A stretch of DNA of 64,000 nucleotides from Triplophysa rosa (Eukaryota > Chordata > Actinopteri > Cypriniformes > Nemacheilidae). Made by a program: the position numbers and the translations under genes. The notes below the pieces were generated by a model. It saw only the letters and a list, made by a program, of their open reading frames with translations. It searched no databases and was not told the DNA's origin. Shown here piece by piece: positions 49,301-62,530 of this stretch (within the stretch, counting starts at the first letter, position 1; every line of letters starts with the position of its first letter). The stretch is taken from the NCBI RefSeq assembly GCF_024868665.1, contig NC_079910.1:12147048-12211047 (forward strand), written 5' to 3'.

Positions 49301-49464
49301 AACAGGACAGATGCAGATGATATATTTATTTACTTATTATTTATATATATATTTATATATTATTTTTTACTTTATCAGAGCAAGTCACAAGTTGCAAATT
49401 AAACAAAATCTTATTTTAATTTTAAATTAAAATTCTGTTATTACATTTATACCTTTCTGACATT
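46315..49464. other. Intergenic DNA; two G-runs
   Basis: No gene is supported. G-runs occur at 47873-47891 (G10-A-G8) and 48769-48789, which could form quadruplexes or be slippage sites. The 136-codon frame at 46406 has no family match. Confidence 0.4.
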
Positions 49465-49562
49465 CCAACCTGATCTCACGGGAATTCGTATTTATTTTAC
49501 AAGGTTATTAGCCAAAATTAGCCACCTCGTAAAATAGTTTTTTTGCCGTGAGATTGTGTTGG
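49465..49562. mobile_element. Short inverted-repeat element (CCAACCTGATCTCACGG)
   Basis: CCAACCTGATCTCACGG at the left and CCGTGAGATTGTGTTGG at the right are inverted with a few mismatches, about 98 bases overall. Confidence 0.65.
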
Positions 49563-51626
49563 AAATTCCAAATCCATGTGACTGTTTTTATTTATATTGT
49601 GTTTATAGAACACAAAAGGTTAATTTCTGAATAATTTATTATTAATAATAATTGAGAACAGTCAAAATGTTCAAACTGGAAAATAAAAAAAATAAAAAAA
49701 AGAAACACCAAAGTGATGAAGTGACTGCTATACATATACTGTACAACACTTGTATTTACATTTACAGTATATTTGTATACCTGTACTATACATTTAGGAA
49801 CCAGTATAATTTTAGTCTGTTCCCCACTTAAAACTTTTATATGATTTGAGAACACTTGTAATATAATGTGTTTTTTGGAGAACTTTATAACATTTAAAGG
49901 GTAGATTTTTGCCACAGTTGCTTTTAAACAATATGAGTATAACCGATGACAGATTTTTTATTTACACTCAGCTCCACATATTTGACAACATTAGAAGTTT
50001 AAAAAAAGGAATTTCATTTCATCTCATCTCACTTTATCTCATCTCAATCCATTAAATACTCATCTCAGTCCATTGAATAATCACAGTAGCAATTGTCGTT
50101 TTATTTCTTCATGGTGAGGTACATTTCCTCCTAAACGCTGATCTCACCTCACAATCAATGTGTTGATCACAACTTCCAGCCAAACACACCTTTGGTGTGC
50201 CATGCAAGTCAAGCTGTGAGTATGAGTAATTAATGATCGAAAATAGGGCAAACATTGACTGGCTTAAAAACTCAAGATTCTGTGTGAATGCTTGAAAATA
50301 TTCACAGTCAGAATGTAATATTCTCTTCCATTTCTATCAGATCTCTTAGCGGGAAGCAGAAATAAGACAAGAACTGTATTACACCCATGTCATTTTAAGA
50401 GTTTGATTCTATTTAAAGTGTTATTTCAAAACAGCTCAGACGCTATAAAAAGGAACCCAAAATAAATCAGCAAAATCCTCTTCACAGATATTTTCATCTT
50501 CGCCTGTAAATCATGGTGAATAGGTAACATGATTTTTACATTGAGGGTATATCCATTTGCACATCAAAGGACATCAAAATCACAAATGTTCAGGAGTAGA
50601 GATGTCAAAGAGGAGCAAATAAATCTGTTTATGCCCGTGAGCTTAGCTTCATCCCTCAGAACAGTATTGCAGGCTTGAAAACTTCTCAGGGGTAAAATGG
50701 ATATCAATAGGAAGAAAATTTGATATTTTGGTCAAAGACAAAAGAAGATACTTGGATTTCAAAAAAGCACTGCCATCCTCTGTATACATTGTCACAAATT
50801 GAAGCCGTTTTTAATAATTACATTTCTGATGGATATGGGGGTGGGGGCTTGAATTGGACAGCACAAAAGAACCATTTAATTCAGACTACAGAGCAGAGCC
50901 GAATGCTGTTTGATGATAAACATCAAAAAGTATTAGAGGAAGCTCTTAAACCCACTTCACAATTACATCTTGTTTAAGTTTAACACACACTTGAAAGCAT
51001 GTTTTTCCAGAAGAATTCATGCTTGTGCTTTCTCCGAAAAACATTAGCAAAATTCAGACATTAAAGAGAAAGGCAAACAAAGCCCTAAAGGGTCTCAGCT
51101 GGCTAAAAATGGCTGGAGTTAGCCGATTCATTCAGGAGTAAGAGGGCGTCGACTGTAGGCTCTCTTGGAAAGAAAATAAACATTTTCCACTCAAGGAAAC
51201 AAGTATACCTGTTTTTCTTAGAAGCATCATGTGAGCAGAACTGCAGTGGATGTGCTTTAGTGGGAGTAATGTCAGGTTTGCTGCAGCCAACAGGTGTGGG
51301 CTGCCCAGTAAGAGAAGCAGTAGGGAGCTTGAGTGGGAGCTACAATATCTGTACTAATGCAAGTTTCCAACATTGTGACATCTGTATTTCATCAGGCTTC
51401 AGTGAGAAGATATAAACATTTTAGATTCCAGCCATTTCACAACACGTGGGCATGATTTAAAGGTCTGCTTTAAAAACTCAGAAAGGAGTGTCAAATCCCA
51501 TTACATGCTGTCTAGCGTGGACAAAGCGCATCAGATTCTCCCTATAAGGCTTTCTGGTGCTTAGCAGGTTGGAAAATCAAAACTAGATGGAATTTCAATA
51601 CCCTAAGAATACAGGCTTATCTGTGG
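49563..51626. other. AT-rich intergenic DNA
   Basis: No gene is recognised. An imperfect CATCT pentamer patch lies at about 50018-50060. Confidence 0.35.
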
Positions 51627-51900
51627 TTAAAGTCCCCCTGAACTGGAGGTCACAATTAGGTTTAGTGTTGTGGCACATTTTACAGTGGAATGAAATATCG
51701 AATGAGAAAAAAAGGGTGTGGCTTGTTTCTTCCATTGTTGATTGATTGGATGTATAAAAGTGGCATTTCAATCAGAAATGGAACTGACAGGAAACTAGTT
51801 GGAGGGGCGGAGTTAAAATATGTTCCGCCCATGTCAAACTGACATCATCAGAAGGATCGCCACTCCAGAGCATAAGTACATTTTCAGATTTTGATTAAAA
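51627..51900. mobile_element. Second copy of the TTAAAGTCCC MITE
   Basis: Shares its left end TTAAAGTCCC, GATTGGATGTATAAAA, AATGGAACTGACAGGAAACT and GGAGTTAAAATATGTTCCGC with the copy upstream of hsd17b10. The right end is not clear. The following 750 bases up to the GAGAGA leader exon hold nothing I recognise. Confidence 0.65.
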
Positions 51901-52659
51901 ATGATGAATTAAAGAAATAATAACCCACACATATAAATCTGATTAAAGTTCAACAAACTTCAATAAGTCCAATGAAAATTCAATTAAAATAGAAAAAAAA
52001 CAAGAATAGTTTTGATTTCATAGTGACATAGTGAAAAAGTAATTTGTTGACGTTCACATTCAAAATGTGGAATTAAAAATCTATGTAATTTTATGGTGTG
52101 AAATAAATAAGAAGAATTTAAGATTCTGCACTATTTTTTAGAAAATTTGTGACATGTTAACCACTCAGTATATAAAAACTAACTAAAAATTAACAGCTCT
52201 TCCAACTCATTGAGATCTTACTAATCCCATCAAACAGCAAGACTATTGTCTGTGGTCAATAGTAAAAAAAAAGAGGAGTGTCCGTCTTGTAAAATAGGGC
52301 AGCCTGAGCAATTTGCAAGTGACAACTAAGTGACTACCGGTCTGTCAAGCTTTGGGGCTCAATTACAAGCTGAGGATAGAGGGATGGAAAACCAGGAGAA
52401 CCACTGAGATCACAACCGCGATCTATAATAATTGAAATGCAATAATCGCACAAGCGCAAATATTGACTCCTTGGCTGCTCCAGGGGGATTTGTGTTGCTC
52501 TGGATTAAAAAATAGTTTTGATAAATGTCAGCTGGCAGTCATCCGTGGGAATGTTACATTAGGATACAAATGCCCAACATCATTCCCAGTTTCCAGGCAG
52601 GTTTTAGATGAGAGATCACACATAGCTTAAAGCTATCCGGACTCTCTCATATTGAAAGA

Positions 52660-53946
52660 AAATCTTGCATGCGACTGAGAGAGAGAGCAAAAGAGAGAGA
52701 GTAGAGGGAGGGAGAGTGAGCAAGAGTCCCGCCCTTCAGTTGTGTTTAAATGTGAAGCGGAAAATCATCTCCGTGGCTCAAGGGAGTGAAGAGGCGATTC
52801 TAGTGTTAGATGAACGGCTTGGCAACGCGTTAAATCATTTGTCGAAGCTCTCTCTCTCTTTTGTTTGTTATATAGTGTCTCTGACTTCGGCTTCAGAGTG
52901 GAAACGCTGAGAGTTTCTTAAGGAAAACGCTACCTGGATGCAGGGATATCTGGACACCTCACAATGGATGGATTGAGGACAAAGTGTTGAATTCTTCAGC
53001 AGTTCACCCTGAATGAAACAGGTACAGAACAATTTCATTTATTTCACTTTATTGTTTTATTTTTAATTTGAAATCAGAATCACAGGTGTTTAAATATCAA
53101 GGTTAACTTGGAACGGAGACGATAAAGGTTGGAACGCAAATAGAAAACAAGTTGAATAGATGAAACATGTTTTTTTGATTCTTCTCAGCTTAAACGCAGA
53201 GCTCACTGAAAAACAAGCATGAATGGCTTGATCTGGTTTTGCAATCCATGATTTTCATGCATTAGAAACGTCACAAACCTGAACGGCTGGCTCTTTTGAT
53301 AAGTTCTGCAGAAATTTTTATAGTTTAATAGACATACAAGTTCAGCTCCTGTTGTCTGGAAGAACATCTGACTGCATAGTAATAACTTACGAATTTAAGA
53401 ATAGACATACTGTAATATTGGAAGCAGACTGTCAAGGAGACGAGGAAAATAACTGACACTTACATTTAAATGTGGCCTAGTATGTTAAAAGCAAGGCAAT
53501 CTACATAAAGAACAAGGCTATGAATGAAATCCTGTGAGGAAGTTCAGACCAAGTCCCAACTCACGTTCTCTCATAAGCTGAAATATATGATTTCCATAAA
53601 GATTGAATTAAAATGTCAGATTTGAATGCATCTCACAGCACATTCATACAGCACAGTGCTTATGCAGAGGTGGCGTGTACATGTGAATGCAAGGACGATA
53701 AAGACCAGCGATAGATGTTTTACCTTGGGTGAGCAAAGGTGAGCTCCACTGAACAAGAGACAAAGGTGTGAAAAGTGCAAGAGTGAATAAAACTCTGTTT
53801 GGCTGTGCTTTTTCAGAGGAGTGTTGGGATGTCGTGGCTGTTGTTGATGTGGGTCAGTCTAACAGTCCTGCTCATGAGTGAGGGCACATTTTATGAGACC
53901 ATACAACAGCACCTGGCCCCACCCGGAACCAACATACAGATCCTCG
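52660..53946 (+). CDS. 5' end of an unidentified secreted or membrane protein gene: probable UTR exon and signal-peptide exon
   Basis: A purine-rich (GAGAGA) candidate leader exon begins near 52660 and ends at 53021 with ACAG|GTACAG. The next exon starts at 53817 after TTTTTCAG. Its ATG at 53829 opens 39 codons before a strong GTGAGT donor at 53947, in phase 1. Coding part: 53829-53946. Residues 2-18 (SWLLLMWVSLTVLLMSE) are a clear signal peptide. The next 21 residues (TFYETIQQHLAPPGTNIQIL) have a proline-rich, polar start. Phase-1 junctions are common before extracellular domains. No later exon is recognised in the 10 kb that follows, so a long first coding intron is implied. I do not recognise the family. 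Confidence 0.55.
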
Positions 53947-54012
53947 GTGAGTCTTTCGTTTCATTCACACCTAGCAAGGGAAAAAGGGGGTTGCAACAAT
54001 AAGCAGGCCTGG

Positions 54013-54151
54013 TTTTAAGGGGTGCTTTAGGGTACTACTGAGCACCCCTAAACAACTGTAAAAACACCCTCAGATAAAATGATTAATAGTGAGATCATGC
54101 TACGCATGCATTATTAGAGAGCAACTTCACTATTTTCTAAAGCACCCCTAA
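54013..54151. mobile_element. Small inverted-repeat element (AAGGGGTGCTTTAG)
   Basis: TTTTAAGGGGTGCTTTAG at the left and CTAAAGCACCCCTA at the right are inverted. It directly abuts the next MITE. Confidence 0.65.
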
Positions 54152-54345
54152 AGGGATACTCCACCCAAAAATGAATACTGTATACATTTCTTTGTTCTTT
54201 TGAACACACACAAAAAGATAATTAGAAAAATGTTAGCAACTGACATTTCTAGGACATTTTCATTTTTCCTGTGGTAGTCAATGATGTCCGAGAAATGTCA
54301 GTTACTAACATGTTTGTGTTCAAAAGAACAAGGAGATGACAAAAA
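54149..54345. mobile_element. Diverged Angel-type MITE
   Basis: It starts TAAAGGGATACTCCACCCAA and contains mirrored ATGTTAGCAACTGACATTTC and GAAATGTCAGTTACTAACAT blocks. Confidence 0.75.
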
Positions 54346-54603
54346 TATATGTAAAATATGATAAAATATGAATCAATCAATACTTGCATATAAGTAAGGG
54401 ATAATGTACAGTCAGACAGTTGTTATCACAGAATAAACCCTGACAGTGATCACAGTCACAGTCACAGCTACGTACTTCATAAATGACTGAACATGAAATA
54501 TTGATATTAAATATTTTATTTGCTTATTTGTAACGAATGCAGACCTTCCACGAGGAAAACGCGTTTACTTTTGTTTTTAAGGCAGCTTAAACGAGACAAG
54601 CAA

Positions 54604-54745
54604 TTTTGTTTAAAGGGGTCATATGGCGCGAATAATTGTTTTTCTGTGTCTTTGGTGTGTTATAAGATGCCCATGTAGCATGTAAAATTGCAAAAATTAA
54701 AGTGTCGGAACAAAGATGCATTCTATCTAAATTGCCCATTTGATC
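54604..54745. mobile_element. Partial copy of the AAAGGGGTCATATG MITE
   Basis: TTTAAAGGGGTCATATGGCG and AAGATGCATTCTATCTAAAT match the element at 34466-34974 in the opposite orientation. Confidence 0.65.
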
Positions 54746-55162
54746 TATTTTTGGTCTGGTGTTTGAGGTTTACCTGCTGTTGATTTACATAGGTTAATCA
54801 ATCATGGCCGACAATCAGATAGAATTGCAGGTGAAGGTTTTAATTACTGATCTGTTAAGCAGTGTATTATTAAGTGGTGCATCACAACTTGAATGTAAAT
54901 GAAAGCCCAGATCAACACAGCAGCGATTAGCTCTAAATGTAGCTTCATTTCATTCATATTGGTGCAACCTGGTTTCAGGATGAGAGAGACTCACAAGATT
55001 TATTGCTGCAGGGCTTGGCTGTGGTAGCGTGACCTCTCGGTTTGCCGTGCAGTCTAAGAGGAGTTTTAAAAGTTAATTTATTAACAAATTAAGTTAATTA
55101 ATTAACAAATAGTTGCAAATATAACCAATAATTTGGCATTCATATTATATACTCCACCATTT

Positions 55163-55353
55163 GTGTCGGGGGGGTGGGGGGTTTGGGGGTTGCGAGTGGT
55201 AGGTTGTGCTGCTGTCATTGCCTTTCCTGCATCCGCGCCCGATTCACGCTTCTAATCCGTCCATCTCTCCGGCCCATGCGTCCGTTTCGGCCCAAAAAGT
55301 ACATCGGCCCACCGGGAAAATGCCCGTTATGCCCGATTACCAATCCAGCCCTG
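55163..55353. mobile_element. GC-rich interspersed repeat, partial
   Basis: Shares CCCA(T/A)GCGTCC(G/A)TT, CGGCCCACC(G/A)GGAAAA and the closing CCAG/GCCCTG with the complete copy at 62787-63042, in the same orientation. Confidence 0.6.
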
Positions 55354-55489
55354 ATTGGACCTTATAATGGATACTTGGTTCATTGGAGATTCTGTAGCAG
55401 CAAGATTTTGGAATAACAAAATCGGTTGCTCTTATCGTGGAGATGGAAATATGAGTCTACCTCACTAAAGTTCATGTAAATTTTGCTTA

Positions 55490-55708
55490 AGAAGGTGTAG
55501 TTGCATGAGTCATATGTACTTTATGATACTCTTATGGTGCTTTAATGTCATGTTGGAGCTTGGCAAACCCAGTTTCCAATCACTGTCATTATAAGTTCTT
55601 TGAAAAATGACTTTGTGTTTTCCAAGCAAGACATAAAGTCTGGAAGCATGTGAGAGCGAGTGAGTAAATGATGACGACTTTCCTTTTTGGGTGAACTATT
55701 CCTTTAAA
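55490..55708. mobile_element. Angel-related MITE, right half
   Basis: GAGTAAATGATGACGACTTT and TTTGGGTGAACTATTCCTTT form the right end. The inner GAGTCATATGTACTTTATGA matches a known longer variant of this family. Confidence 0.7.
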
Positions 55709-56532
55709 AGCAGATCAGGTCAAGAAGAGGCCAGACGTTTTATCAGCATCTAAATCTATTATGAGAGATGTCGTCCTGTTTATCTAATATCTGTAAGGTG
55801 CGGGATGGTTTTAAGGATTGCCTCATTTGCAGCAGAGCACAAATGCTTCTTGTAACCTCACACCTCTAAATGAGAGGGCTAAAAGCAATTGGAGACCATA
55901 CCGCTTACTTTAACTAATCTTGCTAGAGGCACTTTACCGGGATTGGATCCTGAATTGGAATTGATTTTATTGTACAGACTATAGAACAATTATAGAGGTA
56001 CATGCCACTTCTGATACATAGAGGTATGTCTCTCATTTCTCTTAGGTCGGTGAAATTTTGGCTCCATTCTAACTGACAAAAAACGCTTTTGACTATTTGG
56101 ATTCGACTGATTTGCCTTTATTTCCATCTGGAATGTAGATGGTGAAACGTTAGTAACGCAAGACCTGATTACACAATTGGGCTTTAACTGAAAGTCTTAT
56201 CAGCAAAAGATCTTTCAATCACGTTCTCACTAAATGGAGTTAACAGACTGAGTGCTTTTAGAATTCAACTTCTCTAAATCTGAACATCAAAGCAAATTAA
56301 CAAAGTGCACAGATTTGAGTTTATATGAGCTTTGTGATGTTGTATAAAATTGTATTTTGGTGCAGGAGGGAATGAATGGAGATTACATTTAAGGGTCCAT
56401 ATGTTGTCTCAAAACATGAATGTTTAGATATTTCTGAGCATAAAAACGTTTTTCATGTTTTGTTTTTCATAATTATAGCTTTTGTTTGACTCCAAAAAGA
56501 GACCAATTTAGAAAAACGTGATAAAACATTGA
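55709..56532. other. No recognisable gene or repeat
   Basis: AT-rich DNA, presumably intron of the 53.8-kb gene. Nothing named. Confidence 0.35.
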
Positions 56533-56928
56533 TTAGGGTTCTGCCAAAATATTGATACAGCTAAGTATCGCAATATTTTTCACAAAAGTGTATCGAAAGT
56601 CCAACCTCTAGAATCTGCACATCACACAGCAAGTGGTATTTTTCAGCCCTTTTTTAAATGTTCGATTAAATAAAGTATTGCAATATATCGAAATATGTAT
56701 CGAAATTTCACAATATTATCACAATATTTCCGCCAGTAGTGTACATACATACAGTACATCACACAGCAAGTTGTATTTTCAGCCCTATTTTTTACATTTT
56801 TGATTAAGTAAAGTATTGCAATGTAATTGCAATTGCAATGAAATATGTATATATCACAATATATCACAATATATTGTACATTGACTCATCTATTGAATCG
56901 TGAGGCCCTTGCCAATACATAGCCCTAA
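56533..56928. mobile_element. hAT-like element with internal tandem duplication
   Basis: The left end TTAGGGTTCTGCCAAAATAT and right end ACATAGCCCTAA are loosely inverted. The block CATCACACAGCAAGT(G/T)GTATTTT...AAAGTATTGCAAT occurs twice, at about 56621-56686 and 56756-56823. ATATCGAAATATGTATCG-type repeats fill the rest. Confidence 0.5.
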
Positions 56929-59900
56929 CATTGATAATATTCTCTAAAATACTTGATTTGAGATATCAAACTTGAGATATTATTGTTTAAGATATTAACT
57001 ATACATTTGCCTGTTGCAAAAATCTAGTTGTTCCAAAAAAATGTGAAGATTTTTCAATGTTATTACAACTGCACACTTTACCTTCATTGCTTTAAAACCC
57101 ACAAGCCAGGGTGGGATTGCAGCTTTAGTGAAGGTGGGAGTGTGTACATGTGTGTGTTGCGTTACAATGAGATATTTGTTTAAGTATTGAGTGCTTTGAG
57201 GCTGGTGGATTGCCCTTAACATCAGGGTTGACAGATCATGAATTGTGGGGCCACCACTGTTTTCATTGAAACCATCAATGTGAGTGACCAAGATCACTTT
57301 AGGAAATTGAGGTTACAAAACGTATGAAAGAGTGTTGTTGTAAAACCGCAGAATTGAGCTGCATCCATTAAAAAGCTCTTTGATACAGGATATTTTCCTT
57401 CTTGAGAATTTTAATTTCAAAGTGAGGTTTGTGGGGCATGTTTGATTTTGGTAATATTGACTTCAAAGGCACATTAAAAGGAACGCAAACTTAAAAAGGC
57501 ACAACAGAGATACAATAGGTCTATTTAATGAATAACTGATTTACACAGGATGACCATTATATCAAAACTCATTGCGCAATCCGCAATCGGAATTTTCAAT
57601 AATGTAGCTATACTGTTCATTGTATAGAAAAGTAATAGAATGTTACTCAACATATCCATCGCTTTTTGAATCACATCATGTATATATGTAGGTATGTGAA
57701 TTACTTTGAATCTATATAAAAAACAACAGACCAGCAGGATTTCTCCAAAATGTTCCTCCAAATAACCTTGAACAATGTTGCCAATTTGCTGTATCCCAGC
57801 ATGCATTGCGACATGAATTAATTATGTAGTTAGAGTAATGTTGTTTAAATGGTTTATTTATGTTGTCGTTGTTTTGACATCAATGTTGCACTGATACTGT
57901 TTTTATGTGGTGATTTTAAGATTTTTAGATACCATTTATTGTTTAAGCATGCAAACCATGCATGCACACATTAGAAAAATAAATACATTTCCAATCCACA
58001 TTTTCAATTTGTTTCCAGTTTCTAGCCCAAATTTGAGAACAGTTGGATCATGTTTCTTTGAATTCTCATCAATTTCTTTTTTACTGTGCATTGATGGAAA
58101 GATGACTCACAACCTTCACTCATATACTCTCTACAGTGCATGATGGGAATGCATCAGTTTTGGTTTCACTACATGATGTGCGTATTGGCAGCTCTGTGAG
58201 CTTTGAGTTCTGGTTTTACCCGAGTCCTGAATCAATGATTATATGTATTTTAAATGCAGACGTGAGTTGTGAAGAAGAGATAGAGAAATGCAGACAGAAA
58301 ACCAGCCAGCCAGACAACTAGATGGAGAAATATGTAACTTTTCTCACAGATGTGCTGCCGGCTGTTCTTGCTCTCCGTTTAAGACAAACAGACGAGGAGC
58401 GATGATTCATGAGACCAGGTCTTTATTCAGCGCTGACAGCGGCAACGGCACTGAGCAAATTGTGTTTGTCATGCGTGCATAGCTGCCATGTTGCACTGTT
58501 ATAAGAGGGAACTCTCCATATGTAGAAAATAACCCATCTTTAATCAAAACCTGACCTGAACAAACCCTTTACAAACTCATTTAAAGACACACAAACCATG
58601 CAAACAAATATGCAGACGGTCCTTCAGGCCCCCAGTAGACCTTCAGTTAGTCCAAGGACAAGGCTGTTACAAAACCAACCACATAGAATCAACCTAGATC
58701 AATGATTTAAAGGTGGGATCTGTTTTTTTTACTGCCTGCCTGTTGAATTACAGTATATACATAAAAATACAGTTGAAAGACTTCAAGTAAAATTCAGTCT
58801 TGGACTATGATAATCACACATCCTGGTGTATGCGAGCAATTTAAGCAATGTTCTGGAGAGCAGCACCAACTGCAGCCCTGTAGCAAGATTGCAAGTTCTG
58901 CCGCCCACCCATCTCATTGAAATTATCTGTGTCCACTCCAAACAGGTCATTTTTTCCAAGCGGCCCCCTATGTTATATTTGTCTCCCTGCAACTGGTTGT
59001 TCCACTTCCATCCCACGTGACACACATGAAATGACACCCTCACATGCTAAAGGAGGAATGGATAAAATCGAACAAACTCAGGGACGAATAAAGCAAAACT
59101 ACACAATCACCTTGGACTTAAAAAAGTACAACATTAAAGTGCAAGAATTTAAAGAGTTAACCGTAGACTGTAGGCTAACTGTATTACATTGAAAATAACA
59201 GTGGGCTAATCCGATAACTGCGGTTCTTCTGCCTCTTCACTCCAGCAGCAACACAAGCGTGACTTATGAGCCTCTCACTGTGGTTTTAGAGGGCAGATAT
59301 CATAATCAATCAGTGAGGGTTTCTGGGAAATATGGATCGTCTGTCAGGTTCGCTTTTACTTGTTAGTTCCTTGATCAATGCGACTCTTCCTGGACATGAA
59401 GTTGATACACATATATGCATCAACACCCAGATGTGGTCGTATAAAGTGTCAGTTGAATCTCACGGCACGTCTCTATTCATCTGAGGTTTTACTAAGAAGT
59501 GCTGATGTAAAAAATGGATTGTCATTTCTGTACAATGTTTTATTAGGTCAATGTCTTAGAAAGGGCTTATTTTCTATTTCACCAGCTTTAGTAATACAGT
59601 TTGTAATGAGTGAATGAATATTCTCATACTAGTCTACGGCTCTGTGTAGATCTTGCAGTGTGTGAATGTCACCTCAATACATTTTTTAGATTGAAAGACT
59701 ATTCTTTGTTAAAAGCATCCGCTGTTACAAAAAAAAGTATTATATGATAGAGAGACAGAGAGAGAGAGAGAGATAATGTCCTATGTTGTATCTGTCCCAC
59801 TATTAATTGAGATATTCATTTTTATTAATATAATTAAATAAGATTTATAATTAATAATTAAATATAAGAACATATATAATATATAATTGTAATGATTTAA

Positions 59901-61668
59901 AGGCAAACAAATGTTTACTTGTGTACGTAGTGTTTTAAAGGGATAGTAAAAAACGTTGAAGTGTGCAATTTTTGCACTATTTGGAACTGGAACTGTGAGT
60001 GCCACAGAGCGACTGTGTTTATACGTTTTCCTCACTGCACAATTGAACTGAATAGAAAGTGAAACTAGTGTAACATAAAAAATACACACTTCAGCTTTGA
60101 AATGTATTTTAATGTGCGCATTGTGCAAACCTATTGCTTAAGTTTCACTAAATCAGGCAACACCCCCCAATATCATCCAGCAGTATAGTGAGGAGTAAGG
60201 AAGGACAAGCTTAGATCCCGTTGAATCAAAGTGTTATCTTGTGTCTGCACTCCAATTAAAGTTTCTCAAGAGGAAACCCCCATAAGGGCTCAATAAAGCT
60301 CAATAACAGGGACAGCTCTGGATGTCAGCTTACCATCTGCAGCTCCAGGCTGCCGAACCCGCCCGAAGCCTTCTATACAAAGTACCTATGACAGAATCAG
60401 GGCTCGACGGCGGCGCGCCATCCCACTTGGCCTTTTTTGTATTGAATATATCTTAACAGCATAAGATAGATGCCGGTTGTCTGCGATAATTCCCCCCCCC
60501 CAAGCAAGCCATGCATCTACATTAAAGAAAACATGGGATGTATTTTTCGTCTGCTTCAAAACAAAGGTTATCTTCCCGCATGTACGCCAGCACACACTGA
60601 CAGTTTAATAGCCTTATATAATGCGGCTCCTGAAGGCACATTATTTTAGCAGAAACGTTCCGTCCATCTCTCTCGCTTCCATCCAATTTTCTTGACAGTG
60701 CCAGCTCGCCCGCAGGAACAATGGCAGAGTGGTACAGTCTTAGCCCCTGGGCCGTCCTCCATCTGCTCTCTGTCACCCATCCTCTCTCTCTCTGCTCGAG
60801 ACAGGGTTTCTATGAATGCCAATCTCACTGCACAACACCTGAAGCCATCAGACACATTCACAACCAACAATGTATTACCTCTGAATTCTGCCCTGGACAG
60901 AGCGTGCAGGAAGCCTTACATCAACTTTATTATATCAGCCTTATGAATTTTACCAGACGTGTGACATTTCCTGAGCCACCTGAACCAAGCAGCAAATCTG
61001 AGGACATTTTCTGACTGCGGCTCTTCAAACCTCACTTTTTAAACTATAAAAAATTAAAAGTTCAAAAGAGATTAGATATAAAAAAATATTTATTCACCGT
61101 CATTGTGTTGCTCTCTGTGTATATGACATCAAATAAACATAGGTCAAAATTAATCTGAATCAAAGATAATATATATCAACAAGATGCGCCACTGCCATTA
61201 TATTGAACGGGGAGAGAATGCAATGCTCAGACCGATGATTCTCTGGGATGGGGCTACAGAGGCTTGTGATGCGCTTGCCAACCTGTGCACACGTGCAGTA
61301 GCTGAAGCGAGTCCAGCGACACGGAAAAGGTGTTTTTTAGCGCAAATTAAGCTCAGGAAACAAAAGTGAAGGTACAGTTGATTTCGGGTATAATTGCTAC
61401 TTAGAAAAATATACTATTTAATTCTGATTTTAGCAATTTGGCCGCCAAGTGGCACAACTTCCTTAAACAGACTTTTGTCTAAATGTAATAAAAAAGTGTT
61501 ACTGTAGCTAGGAGATTATGTTACTAACTACCAATGTTGTCATCTTTATAATCAGTAACTTATTTCAGTTCCTAAGTAATCTACCCAGCACTGACAGCAC
61601 ACAAGTTACATGTACTACATTTGGGAGTTTGACAGTACCATGGAAAAAATAACAGCGTACAAGTTACG
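56929..61668. other. Intergenic or intronic DNA without supported genes
   Basis: No coding exon or RNA gene is recognised. A GA repeat lies at 59748-59774. A possible repeat edge (TTTTAAAGGGATAGTAAAAA) lies at 59934-59953. The C-run at 60492-60501 and scattered short frames carry no family signal. Confidence 0.35.
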
Positions 61669-61712
61669 TTTGAGTAAATAATAATGACAGAATTTGGGTG
61701 AACTGTTTCTAT
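61669..61712. mobile_element. Right-end fragment of an Angel-type MITE
   Basis: GAGTAAATAATAATGACAGA and GGGTGAACTGTTTCTATAAG match the family's right end. Confidence 0.55.
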
Positions 61713-62530
61713 AAGTGACAATTCATACAGTTCACCGAGATCACTTATACAGTACATCTAAAAACAGACACAGAACTCACATATTTCAAGTCAAATATTA
61801 GCATTTCTACTTTACATGTATACGTCTTCTTTCCATTTTGCAAACTTCACCAGGCATCGCACTGCCTACTTCTGTCAACTCTGTCTGGTTGACGGTGTAT
61901 AACGTTCTTCAGCTCTCCCATGATGCAATGAGTATAGAACTTAAAGTGACACATCACTGATGTTGCCGTGGCTACAGTATGCTGATGATGTGATGCTGCG
62001 TTCCCTGTTTAATGATATGTGGTTTCAAGAGGGATTTGCTGGAGTAATCAAAGCCTTCACAGTCAGCGTAGAACACTGATCTTGTCTATCCATTAATCTC
62101 AGCTAATTGATTTCATTTCTCACAAACGGCAGAAGTTTAATAGGCTTGTTTACGCCATCACTTTCAAAACAAACAATTTCCAGAGTGCAAGGGAGAAATC
62201 TATATTGCAGATGAGATCAAAATGATGCACAGATTTTCAGCAGGGAGGAAGAGAATCTGAGCTGGTGATGCATAACCAAACGCTGCCTTTACTGTTTTTG
62301 TTGTAGTTTTAAATGTATTCTTTCAGTGAAACAAATCTTGACAGTCCGAATTAGAACAAATGGAGACAGCAGGCTCCATCTAAAAAATACCATGCTACTG
62401 TCTTGTTCACAATTCATCCCCCTTCATTTGTGTATAAAAATGACACATCCGTACAACAATATACAGTATGTGTCCACTGTTCCTACAATTTATTGATAGA
62501 AAATATATATTGGAATCTTGTGAAAACAAA
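61713..62530. other. No recognisable gene or repeat
   Basis: Nothing supported. Confidence 0.35.

Noticed and set aside
60646..61014. Overlapping frames on both strands near 60.7 kb, one starting MAEWYSLSPW
   Set aside because: Several frames are open at once, with no family match or supporting splice sites.
61184..61369. 61-codon plus-strand frame
   Set aside because: No family resemblance; could be part of an unrecognised repeat.
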